From Paraphysomonas bandaiensis (Eukaryota > Chrysophyceae): a DNA stretch of 35,153 nt. Below are positions 21,007 to 31,254 of the stretch, piece after piece. Position 1 is the first letter of the stretch. Each line of letters begins with the position of its first letter. The notes under the pieces are model-generated. The model saw only the letters and a list, made by a program, of their open reading frames with translations. It made no database searches and was not told where the DNA came from. The stretch spans positions 1 through 35,153 of the forward strand of contig CBFFRP010000306.1 of assembly GCA_965644295.1 (NCBI GenBank), written 5' to 3'. The position numbers and the translations under genes are program-made.

Positions 21007-22022
21007 TATAACAACACCCGGTTTGATAACCAGGGTGTTGGCTCGTAAACAATAAAACTACAACAACACCTACACTGAACCAACAAGCACAGTAATAACG
21101 GTATTATTATTAAAACACTTTTTTCCAAGTTTAGACCTAAACTCAGTTAGTGACTCCCGCGAAGAGTCACCGCGCAATGGTATACCGCTGGCACCCAAGA
21201 TCACTAGCACCAAGCTTTGGTCTAACTTAAAACAAGTGATAAACACCATAGAAGCATATATGCACACACACACACTCCTAACATGGTACAACACACGTGG
21301 TGTCATCACACCACCACAGGTTGCGTAACTCTTCAATCAAAACTGAAAAATACACAGCAACCTGATAGGGAGTGACTCACCAGCATATGCCGAGAGTACA
21401 CCGTATACTACGTATCTATACCCTACCAGAGACTGAAAACCCCATAATCCAGGAAATACATAAATACAGTACGTATAGTACGTATAGTACGTATAGTACG
21501 CACACCACATTTGCAATCGAACCCCAATAAGCCTTGCATAAACACTCGTGCACCTCAAGTGAACAATAGCGACTTCCCTCTTATGATGGTCACATGTACT
21601 TGCCCCCCTATAGGGTAGTATGGGTAATACATGTATGTATGTATATGGAAGTATATACTGCAACTGCTATACAGGAATACGGGCCCACATAACTTTGATA
21701 TAAATTTGCAGCAGGTTTCACATCGACCGAAGTCACCAGCAGCAGATCATAGTCGTACATCATCATCAGCAGATAAAAATTGGACATGATACCCGAACGT
21801 TGGCTCAATATGTAGATACACTGTGGTACATTACCAATGTCCAAATGGTGTTGCATAATATGTATCCTGAACACAATGAAGGTCCTAAAGCAATATATAG
21901 GGTCCTGATATAGGGTCCTAAACCAACATAGGGTCCTAAAAGTCAATGTAACCATGCATGTGACTCAATAGCGTGATACTATAGCCACGTAGATAGGGCA
22001 TGGGAAATGCCACGTGGTCACA
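21007..22022 (-). repeat. 3' LTR of the gypsy element
   Basis: 1016 bp. On the element strand it begins TGTGACCACGTGG and ends GTTGTTATA, so the ends are TG...TA rather than TG...CA. Inside are four AGGACC words near the start, a 9-bp tandem ACGTATAGT (21468-21501) and a 12-bp-stem hairpin near the end (21012-21040). Confidence 0.92.
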
Positions 22023-22209
22023 CTGCCTCCTCCCCCGTTTTGGTTGTCTACAGAATAGCATGCCTCCGGTATTCACAAATGCCAACGGGACTAGGTGTTA
22101 CGTAGCCGTCAAAACGAAAATCCCCGGAGAATTATAAGTTATATAATAATAATTTGATATGGAATAGAATTGAGAGAGCAATAAGAATAATATGTGTCTA
22201 GCGTGGAAC
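22023..22209. promoter_or_regulatory. polypurine tract and 3' untranslated region of the gypsy element
   Basis: The minus-strand purine run at 22026-22036, next to the LTR start TGTGACC, is the expected plus-strand primer. The rest is AT-rich and non-coding. Confidence 0.7.
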
Positions 22210-23134
22210 TTAATAAGACGCACGGACCTGAGGATATTTGTTGGCAAAATCCTCGTCCACGAGTACCATTGTGCTAGCATTCACCTCGGAATGAACAAAG
22301 CAATGCACTAGGTAATTATCATAACGGTAGGTACGGAGAGTGAGAAGATCCTTCACCGATAAAACCCGCTTAGAGCTCTTGTGATACCAGTGTGTGAACT
22401 GGATAGGAGCTACATAAGTAATGAGATGAGAATCTGGTAATTCCAACTCATCGTACCAAGCATCACCATAAATTCGCAAATCAACATAGGCTAGATCACC
22501 AGGTTGAAACTGAGTGATCGGTTGCCGGCGGAAATCCGCGATGTATTTCTTTGCATAGTCAGCAGTATAAATAAGATGGTAAAGATATCGTTTTCGAGAA
22601 CAAAATTCAGCATAAGGAACAGAATCAAAAATATCCTTGCTGTAAGGAACTTCTCGGACATCTCCATCTTGAAAACGCACAGTGAAAACCATGGTAGATC
22701 GAACCTCTCTATCACCACGATAATAAAGAATTTCATCAATAACATGTTGATCCTGATCGCGTAAAGCCATTTTATAAGCAGTATCAGAATCTCCCGGAAA
22801 CAATTTAACATCGCTCACGGAAACACAAACCACTTGCCCAGTGGCGAGATGTTGACAATCTACGTCATTCTTGTATTGGGACTTGACTGAGAAAGGTCCC
22901 ATATACCGGTGAGACATCTTAGGATGAACCTTTGCCCCTTTGTCAAATAAGACAAAATCTCCCGGTTGATACCTATTCTGTCTATCGGGATGCACACCTG
23001 TTCCTGCCCTCTCCGTGGCTAACTTTTGCTGATAAGCTTTGGAAGCCTCTCAGAGTTGGGCTAACTGATCATTAAGCGCAGTGAGTCGAGCATGCGCCCG
23101 ATCTGGAAGGTCTTTGAGATCCATGTTCAAATAG
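22210..23134 (-). pseudogene. gypsy integrase C-terminal domain, out of frame
   Basis: Continues pol after a one-base shift near 23134. It contains a second lesion, TGA at 23050-23052, before the longest open part (22995-22210). The segment has YQPGDFVLFDKG and HRYMGPFSV, typical of the region after the catalytic core. Next is a chromodomain-like module (VIDEILYYRGDREVRS, FTVRFQDGDVREV), then a second small domain ending MVLVDEDFANKYP and TAA. Such modules steer integration by binding chromatin. The two lesions would stop a full-length product. Confidence 0.75.
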
Positions 23135-26117
23135 TCAAGATCCTTGAGCCAAACGTCAACTCAAAAGGCGAAAATCCTGTTTCCGAAGACACTTCAGAAT
23201 TTAGAAGATATTGAACACTTGCTAACCAACTAGGGTCCTCAAAGATGTCTTTTCGTTCCTCCCGTTCACTGTAATCATAGACCAGAGCACGTAGATGTCG
23301 AACTACTTCCCCAATAATTCTTTCACATCCATTTGCATGGCGATTGGCAATACTAAAAGTGTGCCGAACACCCATGTACTCCGTCAACTGTTTGAACAAA
23401 TCTGAAGTCAAATCCGGTCCTTGATCCGAGATTATTAGATCGGTGTGACCGTAATGACTCCAGTATTTCCATATAGTATTTGCAAGATTAAGAGCCGTCA
23501 CACCTTTGACAGGTTCAAGGTACACAAACTTGGTGAAAAGATTGACCACCACGTTGATATGTGTATATCCCTCTGCACCGTGAGGTGTAATCTCAACAGC
23601 ATCTATACCAATCGCGCTACGAGCATTTGGGGGCTTGAGATTTCGTACGATCGGAATAAGAGCCTCCTTCATAGCCAACCTCGTTTTCACACAATTTGGG
23701 CACTTAGAGATATAATCCTCAACAACCTTGTAAGGAATATTATGACCCGGGAACTCTTTGTTTAAGCGTATCCAGGTAGCCCTTCCCCCCATGTGTCCAA
23801 CTCGCGCGTTATGAACCTCACGCAACGCCGTCTCCGGTGATACATGAGATGTTGGAGGGTCCCCAATCTCTCGATCATCCGGGTTCATAAAGTTACCCAG
23901 AAAGTTAAAGTACTCATACTCATTACAGTCATCCCCCATGAAATAGGCGTCGTCATATTCCTCCTCTGGGAATATTCCAGAGAGTATAGCAACCTGATGC
24001 TCTCTAGATAACCAGTCCGCCAACCAATTCTTGGCACCAGATATATGACGAATGCTGAAGTTGAAAGACTGCAAGAATATCCTCCATCGTGTAATCTTTG
24101 GAACATCCGAAGATTCCATCCACAATAAATTGTTATGGTCGGTCTCAATTGTGAATTGCTTGCCTATTAAGTAATAAGCCAAGTGTTTAACACTGTAGAA
24201 AATTCCATATGCCTCTTGCTCTATAGTTGACCACTTCTGAGCTTGGGCAGAAAACTTTTTGGAAATGAAAGCTATTGGCTGCCACTGTATGCTCCCATCC
24301 TCTAATATTTTCTTTTGCAATAACACTGAACCTATTCCCAACTCACTAGCGTCAGTACGCAATGTCCACTCAAGATTATAATCCGGATAAAACAGCTCAC
24401 AAGCGTCTTGTAGTCCGGCGATGAAACGACGATACTCTGCCTCGTAGTCATGCCGCCATGTGGACTTATCCCAATTGAAACTCGACTTTGTCATGTCAGT
24501 CAAGTGAGCAACTAAATCAGAGTATCTAGGCGTAAAACTAGAAAAGAATACCCCTTTACCCAGCAACGATCTGGCCTGTTTGGTGTTAGTAGGCATTGGA
24601 ATCTTGCCGAGAGCCTCCTTCTTGTCGGGATTAACCTCATATGACTTGTGACGGCAAACATATCCAAAGAAATCCACCTTTCTAAACCCCAACCAGCTTT
24701 TTGGCATCTTAAGTTTCACATTCCTTTCAATACATCTGTCAATGATCTTTTCGAACTTCTCATAAGCATCCTTGGCATCATTAGCCAATATAAGCATGTT
24801 ATCGAAAATGACTATGGCCCACTCAGAGAAATCATCGAATATTTCTCTCACAGTTTCCTGTAAAACACCCGTGGCCGGAGCAATACCCTCTGGCATGAAA
24901 TTAGGAGCAAATTGCCCCCAAGGCGTCTGAATTGATAGGCGCTCAGAAGTTTCATCATCTAATGGAATTTGATGAAAAGCATTTGTTAAATCTATATCCA
25001 TGTAGAGCGGAAAATTGATAATCTTGTCCAACTCATGCTTAACATTAGGAATCGTATAATTTCCCACTTCCATGTGCTTGTTAATTTGCACATAGTCACC
25101 ACAAAAACGGATGTATGGAGGAGTGGCTTTGGGAGCAACCACTAGGCATGAAGCCCAAGGAGAACGACTCTTTCGGTAGAAATAGCCACACAGTCGCCGA
25201 AACTCCTTCTCCGAAGCCTCCCACAGCTTAGGATTGATCGGGCGAGCCTTTGGTTTTATTCGATCCGGGAGAGTGCTTTTCCATTTTAGAGACAATGGGT
25301 CCACACCTCTCACACCGCTCCATTCGTCAGGCACGAACACTTTTTCAGCCTTCGTTGACAACAATTCCATAATCTTAGTTTCACTTTTCATTTCATCACT
25401 GACATGAGTCTCTATCTGCTCATGATAGTCTTGGAGGGCTTCCTCCCTAGACTTTCCTAAGAATGTCAACGCATCCTTGAATTGAACCGGTAACTCGGTT
25501 TCCTCATCCTCTGGGGCAATAGCATCACTCGCTCTTGTCCAGGGGTGCACACGGTCATCAGAGTCAACCGTGTCCCCTGCCAGAGATGACAACACATTCG
25601 AATTTTCATTATCGGAGACACCCTCGATTTGAGTGTCATGTGCCTCACGCATAACAGCACACATGAAAGGATATAGTTTTCCAGTCAGCGCAGGCAACCC
25701 CAAAATAATATCATTACTCGTCATATCAATCACAAAGAATTCACCCGTATATTGATAGGTATGACTCTTCGGATCAGTCAGCACTAAATTTAATCTGACT
25801 CCTTCATTGAGATCCTTCACCGTTCTACTATCCGCCAATACCACACGGTGTTTAGCTTTATAAAAACGGCTCGGTTCTAGTTTGTTCCGCAATCTGTCCA
25901 CCAAATCCCTCGACACATAATTGGCTGAGAGGGCTCCAGTGTCACACAATATTTTTACTAACTCCTCTATTCCAAATTTTCTATCTAAAGTAATCCTTCC
26001 TATAGTGTGCGCTGAAGAGAAGCTCTTGGATGAAGGATAGCAGGCATACAGCTTAGCCTGATCCCCGATACAGACATTGGAGGAATTCGCAAACTCATTA
26101 AGGTCATTAGAATGCAC
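23127..26117 (-). CDS. pol: gypsy Pol: protease, reverse transcriptase, RNase H, integrase (truncated)
   Basis: 996 residues from the first ATG; the frame is open back to the gag stop, so translation probably enters by reading through that TGA. Protease: LCDTGA (58-63). RT: YMDIDLTNAFHQ (372-383) and IFDN (437-440), where the usual second Asp is Asn. RNase H: RTDAS (587-591), Glu633, Asp660, Asp701. Integrase: His769, His775, Cys806, Cys809 zinc site; Asp839, Asp898 and Glu932 catalytic triad. The frame breaks just after the FELTFGS box, cutting off the integrase C-terminus, which continues in another frame to 22210. The IFDN variant occurs in a gypsy clade of protists and animals as I recall it, so it need not mean inactivity. 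Confidence 0.9.
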   Translation of the reverse strand: MHSNDLNEFANSSNVCIGDQAKLYACYPSSKSFSSAHTIGRITLDRKFGIEELVKILCDTGALSANYVSRDLVDRLRNKLEPSRFYKAKHRVVLADSRTVKDLNEGVRLNLVLTDPKSHTYQYTGEFFVIDMTSNDIILGLPALTGKLYPFMCAVMREAHDTQIEGVSDNENSNVLSSLAGDTVDSDDRVHPWTRASDAIAPEDEETELPVQFKDALTFLGKSREEALQDYHEQIETHVSDEMKSETKIMELLSTKAEKVFVPDEWSGVRGVDPLSLKWKSTLPDRIKPKARPINPKLWEASEKEFRRLCGYFYRKSRSPWASCLVVAPKATPPYIRFCGDYVQINKHMEVGNYTIPNVKHELDKIINFPLYMDIDLTNAFHQIPLDDETSERLSIQTPWGQFAPNFMPEGIAPATGVLQETVREIFDDFSEWAIVIFDNMLILANDAKDAYEKFEKIIDRCIERNVKLKMPKSWLGFRKVDFFGYVCRHKSYEVNPDKKEALGKIPMPTNTKQARSLLGKGVFFSSFTPRYSDLVAHLTDMTKSSFNWDKSTWRHDYEAEYRRFIAGLQDACELFYPDYNLEWTLRTDASELGIGSVLLQKKILEDGSIQWQPIAFISKKFSAQAQKWSTIEQEAYGIFYSVKHLAYYLIGKQFTIETDHNNLLWMESSDVPKITRWRIFLQSFNFSIRHISGAKNWLADWLSREHQVAILSGIFPEEEYDDAYFMGDDCNEYEYFNFLGNFMNPDDREIGDPPTSHVSPETALREVHNARVGHMGGRATWIRLNKEFPGHNIPYKVVEDYISKCPNCVKTRLAMKEALIPIVRNLKPPNARSAIGIDAVEITPHGAEGYTHINVVVNLFTKFVYLEPVKGVTALNLANTIWKYWSHYGHTDLIISDQGPDLTSDLFKQLTEYMGVRHTFSIANRHANGCERIIGEVVRHLRALVYDYSEREERKDIFEDPSWLASVQYLLNSEVSSETGFSPFELTFGSRILTI

Positions 26118-26192
26118 TGAACATTCATCATTCTCATCACGAGTCTTTGAATTAGAATCCTCCCTGTCTGTATCGTTACATCCACCGAACCA

Positions 26193-28004
26193 TCAAGGGC
26201 GGGAATCACCGAAGTGATCCCTCCTCAAGATGGTCGGTTGTTTGTCCCTCTGCTCCGAACTTCCCGCAGACTTAAGATACGCATCGATCTTGTCCCGCAT
26301 TTCGGACGCAGAATCCAACAGACATTTCGCATTATGATTATAAGGACAGTCTGTTTTGTCGCACTTGCCATACATGATTTTCCTAAGACACCCATACTTA
26401 TCGGTCTTATTATTCTGAGCACCAGTGGGTCTGGAATGCATGGCTGACAGAGACCTATCTGAGTTAAAACGACGCTCCTCATCAACTGCTGCGTCCTTAC
26501 CCGACATTGGTTTCACATCTGTCATCATAGCGACTTGTTTATCGTCATGTACCTCCAGATTGCTGGACCGCCAAGTCTCACTCGGAGCATCCCACAAATC
26601 ATCATCATTGGGTACATACCCATCATTATCATCCCACTCATCGTTATAGTTTCCTCCAGACTCATCGTAAGTATCTAGATGTGACACTTGCGAAACCCTT
26701 GGTTTAGAATCAACACGACTGTTCAACGAAGGTTTGTTGGACTGTTGAGAGAATAGTTCCTTTCTCCTCTTAAGATAGTCCTCGTGCTTCTGTTGAAACA
26801 TCGTAGTCGACTCCATAGGTAACTGTCGGTACGCGATGGTTACTTGATAATGATCCAAGAGTACAGCCGAATACTCTTTGAAAAATTCGCTCATAGAGTC
26901 AAATTTATTTGTCGACATGCACCCCAACACATACTTAACATAGGTCCCGTCATTCAAAGTCTTAAAGAGTCTTATCAATCCGTACTCTTTGTCATCGATA
27001 CGAGGACACCATGTTTTGTTTGAGACCAACATGATAGACAACATTGTTTGGAACGATTGCATCAAGTTCAATTGCTGATGATAGAATGCCTCAAAAGTCA
27101 CAGCATTTACATACTTCCAGTCCATGATCTGGATATGTTTCAAGGAATCTCTGAGTTCATTATAAAATGCCACGCAATTGAACACCTTGGTCTCCTGAGC
27201 CACAATGAGAAGCAAATCCGAAACATCCATTTGTGCTAGCTGCGCATGTGTGATGCTGTACACATTCCGCAGATGTGCCTTCAAACTGGTTGAAAGTACC
27301 TTTTGAATTCGCACCTCAGTTTCTTCTTGCTCTTGAAACTCTAAGATGTCTTTGATCGCCTTCGCCACTTTACCCAACTTAAAGTCATTGATGCGAACAT
27401 GACACCTCCTTTCCTCTCTAGTTATGGTAACTGTTTTGGCACTAGCCACCTCAGAACTTTTCTTCAAATCCCTGAATAACTTGCCCGCTTTCTTGCCCTT
27501 AAAGATGTTATCCATGAGGGTAGGCACATCATTAACACCATCACCATCAACATCGGGATTCGAACCATCGTCCTCCTTGTTGCTATCTTCCTCCTGAGGA
27601 ATAATGCGAAACTTAGCCATGTTTTCCAGAGTGGAATACCTCGGCTGACGTTTGTGTTTCGACGTGCGCTTGGTAACCTTTTGCCGCTGATGTGAGCCCA
27701 CAGAAGCCTGAGACTGACTGCTCTCACCATCCTCAACATTTTGTACTCTATTCTCCAATATTTGCATCCTGCTGCTGAGGTTAGACACTGCAGTAGCCAC
27801 CTCTGTAAAAGACTGAGACATGGCACGAACTGTATCCAAAATCTCCTGGTTTGGATTGATGTTTGGAGCAGAAGACTCCTGAACGACATCCTGCACACCT
27901 CCAGCAGCGTCTTGTTTGGTTTCACCACTACCACCAGCGGCTTCCTGATCTTTCCCAGGAGTTTTCTTGCCGCCTCTCCTCGTTTTACCAGTCGGAGTTG
28001 ACAT
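26193..28004 (-). CDS. gag: gypsy Gag with CCCH zinc finger
   Basis: 603 residues from ATG at 28004. A Gly/Lys-rich start is followed by a likely coiled coil (residues ~55-92), a basic patch (RQKVTKRTSKHKRQPR), the capsid-like helical region (~210-430), an acidic linker and a C-terminal finger. That finger is C539-x8-C548-x4-C553-x3-H557, the CCCH spacing of RNA-binding proteins, not the CCHC knuckle usual in gypsy Gag. It would package genomic RNA in cytoplasmic particles. It ends in TGA followed by TGG, and the same frame continues into pol. Confidence 0.85.
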   Translation of the reverse strand: MSTPTGKTRRGGKKTPGKDQEAAGGSGETKQDAAGGVQDVVQESSAPNINPNQEILDTVRAMSQSFTEVATAVSNLSSRMQILENRVQNVEDGESSQSQASVGSHQRQKVTKRTSKHKRQPRYSTLENMAKFRIIPQEEDSNKEDDGSNPDVDGDGVNDVPTLMDNIFKGKKAGKLFRDLKKSSEVASAKTVTITREERRCHVRINDFKLGKVAKAIKDILEFQEQEETEVRIQKVLSTSLKAHLRNVYSITHAQLAQMDVSDLLLIVAQETKVFNCVAFYNELRDSLKHIQIMDWKYVNAVTFEAFYHQQLNLMQSFQTMLSIMLVSNKTWCPRIDDKEYGLIRLFKTLNDGTYVKYVLGCMSTNKFDSMSEFFKEYSAVLLDHYQVTIAYRQLPMESTTMFQQKHEDYLKRRKELFSQQSNKPSLNSRVDSKPRVSQVSHLDTYDESGGNYNDEWDDNDGYVPNDDDLWDAPSETWRSSNLEVHDDKQVAMMTDVKPMSGKDAAVDEERRFNSDRSLSAMHSRPTGAQNNKTDKYGCLRKIMYGKCDKTDCPYNHNAKCLLDSASEMRDKIDAYLKSAGSSEQRDKQPTILRRDHFGDSRP

Positions 28005-28537
28005 GGTTACTGAGAAGAACTTCCGCCTTAAAGACTATATCCACCAAACCTTTCCCTAACACACTGAGACAAGCAACCCTGGCAACTCCTAGAACCACTG
28101 ACCCAGAACTCAACAACACACCACAAGACAAATCCCAAAGACAACCCTGCGTAAGAATCCAAAAACTCAACACTCAACACTCAACACTCAAAACCCGTTG
28201 AACCCGTCGGATTTGTACAAGTGACAACAGTTAACACACAGGCGGTATCCACGGTCGATTGACTTCGAAAAGAACCGGATTTCCCCAGTCACCACACTGT
28301 GTATCAAACAATCACCACTGAACAAAGAGCCTAGAGAACAACTACTGACAACTCACACCCAGAGAACAACAGACAACCAACAACCACAAGCAACCGAAGG
28401 CAACAGACAACAAGCCCAAAGAATCAAGCCCAAAGAATCAAGCCCAAAGAAGCGTGTCGCAGTTAGTTTCTTATAAGAGTGTGAAACAACAGCGCAAAGA
28501 CAGAAATTTCTGTACGAGCAGTAAAGTAAATATTTAC
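28005..28537 (-). other. gypsy 5' leader, no obvious tRNA primer site
   Basis: Directly after the LTR end (TTATA) the element strand reads GTAAATATTTACTTTACTG. There is no TGG as expected for a tRNA 3'-end complement; the first bases are a perfect palindrome. Short tandem repeats follow nearer gag (CAACACT words at 28168-28190; a 14-bp CAAGCCCAAAGAAT/C unit at 28410-28449). Confidence 0.55.
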
Positions 28538-28593
28538 TATAACAACACCCGGTTTGATAACCAGGGTGTTGGCTCGTAAACAATAAAACTACA

Positions 28594-29956
28594 TAGATTA
28601 AACCATAGTCTGCAACCATACTGAAAAAAATAGAAAAAAAACTGAAAATAACGTCGATTTTCATACATAAAATAACTGTCATAAAATCAGTCAAAATCAG
28701 ACAATGTGATCCACACTTCACACTTCACATCACAGTGTTGAGTCAGCGAATTGCAGGTCAAATTAATGTGCTGGTAAGTTCATTGTATCCCCCATTCACT
28801 CATAGTTTAACATGGCATTTCGAAAGCGCAAATCAGGTTCTCTTTGCAACGATGAAGATGACGCGACATGAAGCTCAGTGCGTGCTCAGGAAATAGAGAT
28901 CACTGGGCGCTGGAGACCAATTGATTTGGCCAATGAGTCATACCATCTGCCTCATACGGTTGATGCAGATCGATACCCTACGTTTAATTTGCGCACTGTC
29001 AGCTTCCTCAAGATATTCGTGCGTTTTGTTACAGTATCTCTTGCGACGAAAATAGCCCAGGATATTGACCCTGCCGACTTGAGATATGACTGTGGATCAG
29101 TAATTTTGCTTTCATTGCGTTCTATATATAAGCCTCTTGCAATTTGGATTCGAATTTATGGAGAACAACATGCCCCAAATGGTGTAATACGTCATTCGCG
29201 ACCTTTGCGCGAGCAACTTATATGGTACTGAGACCACTTTAGGGATTGCTATCCAAGGATTGATTCTCTTGGCATACGATTCATGGAAATTGTGACAACA
29301 AAATTTTTATTTGACAGTTGACTCGTATTATCTTGATGAAGCTGCAAGAGAAGGGCTTGCAAGGAAGAAAGTAAGATATTGGAGCTTAGAACCCACAGCG
29401 CTTCCAAGCACTCACTCGTGAAGTTCGTGAAGGTGTCAATAAGCGAGGACAGTGGAATGGAGTGTGGAATCAACAGCGTAAAGAACCCCTAGTTCATTCT
29501 TATACCAAGGATGGCAAGAAATAAACCGCCTTGTTCAATGCTTATCATAGATCACCTACGAAGTCTACCACCAATTCTGTGCCTGTGTGCTCCGACTACG
29601 GTAAGATGTTTGCAGCATGTGATGTATTCAATTCGCAGATTAAAGAGAGGATATGGCCTCATCGGCATGGTAGTGGAGGGCATCTACGCGAAAGAGGAAA
29701 GTGTAGCTCGTTTGCGTTCGGCTGTGGTTCGCAAAATACATTCCATGCGTATTGTAGTATTTGTTCGATAGATACAAATAGTATCGATTATTATAGTTCT
29801 GTAACTCGTTAGCTAGTGAATTGTACACACATGCTGATACTCTATCTAAGGAAACTATAGAATAGAGGGGTACCGTGATTGGTTTACTCAGTGTTGTAAT
29901 AATTCCACTTTATATCATTGGTTACAGACTATGGTTACAGACTATGGTTTAGTCTA
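28594..29956. mobile_element. TIR DNA transposon nested in the gypsy 5' LTR
   Basis: 1363 bp with 27-bp terminal inverted repeats (TAGATTAAACCATAGTCTGC left; TAGACTAAACCATAGTCTGT as the right end reversed), differing at two positions. It is flanked by ACA on both sides. The empty site is preserved in the other LTR (21060-21062), so the 3-bp duplication is certain. The right end repeats a 13-bp piece of the TIR in tandem. A degraded transposase lies inside. Confidence 0.88.
28812..29820 (+). pseudogene. decayed DDE-type transposase (possibly piggyBac-like)
   Basis: ATG at 28812 opens a basic N-terminus that soon meets TGA. A long stretch follows (28878-29231, containing LAIWIRIYGEQHAPNG), then pieces with YYLDEAAREGLARKK, GQWNGVWNQQRKE and VFNSQIKERIWPHRHGSGG in shifting frames. 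The late D/N-containing 'cDvFNsqI..R.WPHr' block recalls the C-terminal part of DDE_Tnp_1_7 (piggyBac-type) transposases. At least four lesions make it inactive. The 3-bp ACA duplication does not match the TTAA rule of piggyBac, so the family call is weak; PIF/Harbinger-like or unclassified elements are alternatives. Confidence 0.45.
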
Positions 29957-30919
29957 ACAACAACACCTACACTGAACCAACAAGCACAGTAATAACGGTA
30001 TTATTATTAAAACACTTTTTTCCAAGTTTAGACCTAAACTCAGTTAGTGACTCCCGCGAAGAGTCACCGCGCAATGGTATACCGCTGGCACCCAAGATCA
30101 CTAGCACCAAGCTTTGGTCTAACTTAAAACAAGTGATAAACACCATAGAAGCATATATGCACACACACACACTCCTAACATGGTACAACACACGTGGTGT
30201 CATCACACCACCACAGGTTGCGTAACTCTTCAATCAAAACTGAAAAATACACAGCAACCTGATAGGGAGTGACTCACCAGCATATGCCGAGAGTACACCG
30301 TATACTACGTATCTATACCCTACCAGAGACTGAAAACCCCATAATCCAGGAAATACATAAATACAGTACGTATAGTACGTATAGTACGTATAGTACGCAC
30401 ACCACATTTGCAATCGAACCCCAATAAGCCTTGCATAAACACTCGTGCACCTCAAGTGAACAATAGCGACTTCCCTCTTATGATGGTCACATGTACTTGC
30501 CCCCCTATAGGGTAGTATGGGTAATACATGTATGTATGTATATGGAAGTATATACTGCAACTGCTATACAGGAATACGGGCCCACATAACTTTGATATAA
30601 ATTTGCAGCAGGTTTCACATCGACCGAAGTCACCAGCAGCAGATCATAGTCGTACATCATCATCAGCAGATAAAAATTGGACATGATACCCGAACGTTGG
30701 CTCAATATGTAGATACACTGTGGTACATTACCAATGTCCAAATGGTGTTGCATAATATGTATCCTGAACACAATGAAGGTCCTAAAGCAATATATAGGGT
30801 CCTGATATAGGGTCCTAAACCAACATAGGGTCCTAAAAGTCAATGTAACCATGCATGTGACTCAATAGCGTGATACTATAGCCACGTAGATAGGGCATGG
30901 GAAATGCCACGTGGTCACA

Positions 30920-30994
30920 CTGAGGACACAACTCTGCCCACTCGAGCCATTCTCGAGCAACTGCTGGGTCACTCCTGTTATATTTCTCCGTCAT
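30920..30994 (-). pseudogene. interrupted gene, first 25 codons
   Basis: ATG at 30994 opens a frame that runs into the CTGA target duplication at 30920-30923 and resumes at 21002 without gain or loss of frame. An in-frame TGA just upstream supports this start. Confidence 0.7.
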
Positions 30995-31254
30995 CTTATT
31001 TCACCTAGAGGTCTGTGATAAGTGTCCCCCCTTGTACCACTATGTAGTTCTATCTGCCCACTTCAACAAGAAGCTTAAATGCTAGTGCACAGTCGGCAGG
31101 TGGTACAAGACTATGCGGGCAGAAGATACTTCTTCGGTGCCATTCTACGTACCAAATGCGTATCTCCCCGATATGATGCGATGCTATTGCCTCTTTCAGA
31201 TAGTACTCTGACCAAGTGGTTTAGAGTTGTTGGTTTATCAAAATTCAAGAAAGA
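30995..31254. other. short region between interrupted gene and copia remnant
   Basis: Upstream of the interrupted gene's ATG. A plus-strand frame at 31079-31306 has ordinary-looking protein composition (QDYAGRRYFFGAILRTKC, TLTKWFRVVGLSKF), but its 3' end runs into copia sequence, so it may be the debris of another gene. Confidence 0.3.

Larger units (their letters stand above)
21007..30919 (-). mobile_element. Ty3/gypsy LTR retrotransposon inserted in a gene
   Basis: The element is bounded by 1016-bp LTRs (21007-22022 and, interrupted, 28538-30919) and flanked by the 4-bp duplication CTGA (21003-21006 and 30920-30923). It reads on the minus strand: 5' LTR, ~530-nt leader, gag, pol, 3' LTR. 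A purine run (GGGGGAGGAGG on the minus strand, 22026-22036) stands three bases before the 3' LTR. The order PR-RT-RH-IN places it in Ty3/gypsy. The LTRs appear identical apart from a nested transposon, so insertion was recent, yet pol carries a frameshift and a stop. Internal size without the nested element is about 8.5 kb overall. Confidence 0.93.
28538..30919 (-). repeat. 5' LTR of the gypsy element, split by a DNA transposon
   Basis: 28538-28593 matches 21007-21062, and 29960-30919 matches 21063-22022 (960 bp each, no difference noticed). The 1363-bp insert and ACA duplication lie between. Confidence 0.92.

Noticed and set aside
20226-21128. A 300-residue secreted-looking protein starting inside the LTR
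   Set aside because: The apparent signal peptide is LTR sequence; the true gene start is at 30994, and the frame past 20546 reads through an intron.
21070-21955. Open frames of 88, 108 and 115 codons in each LTR (repeated at 29967-30852)
   Set aside because: Identical because the LTRs are identical; composition is not protein-like and they overlap regulatory repeats.
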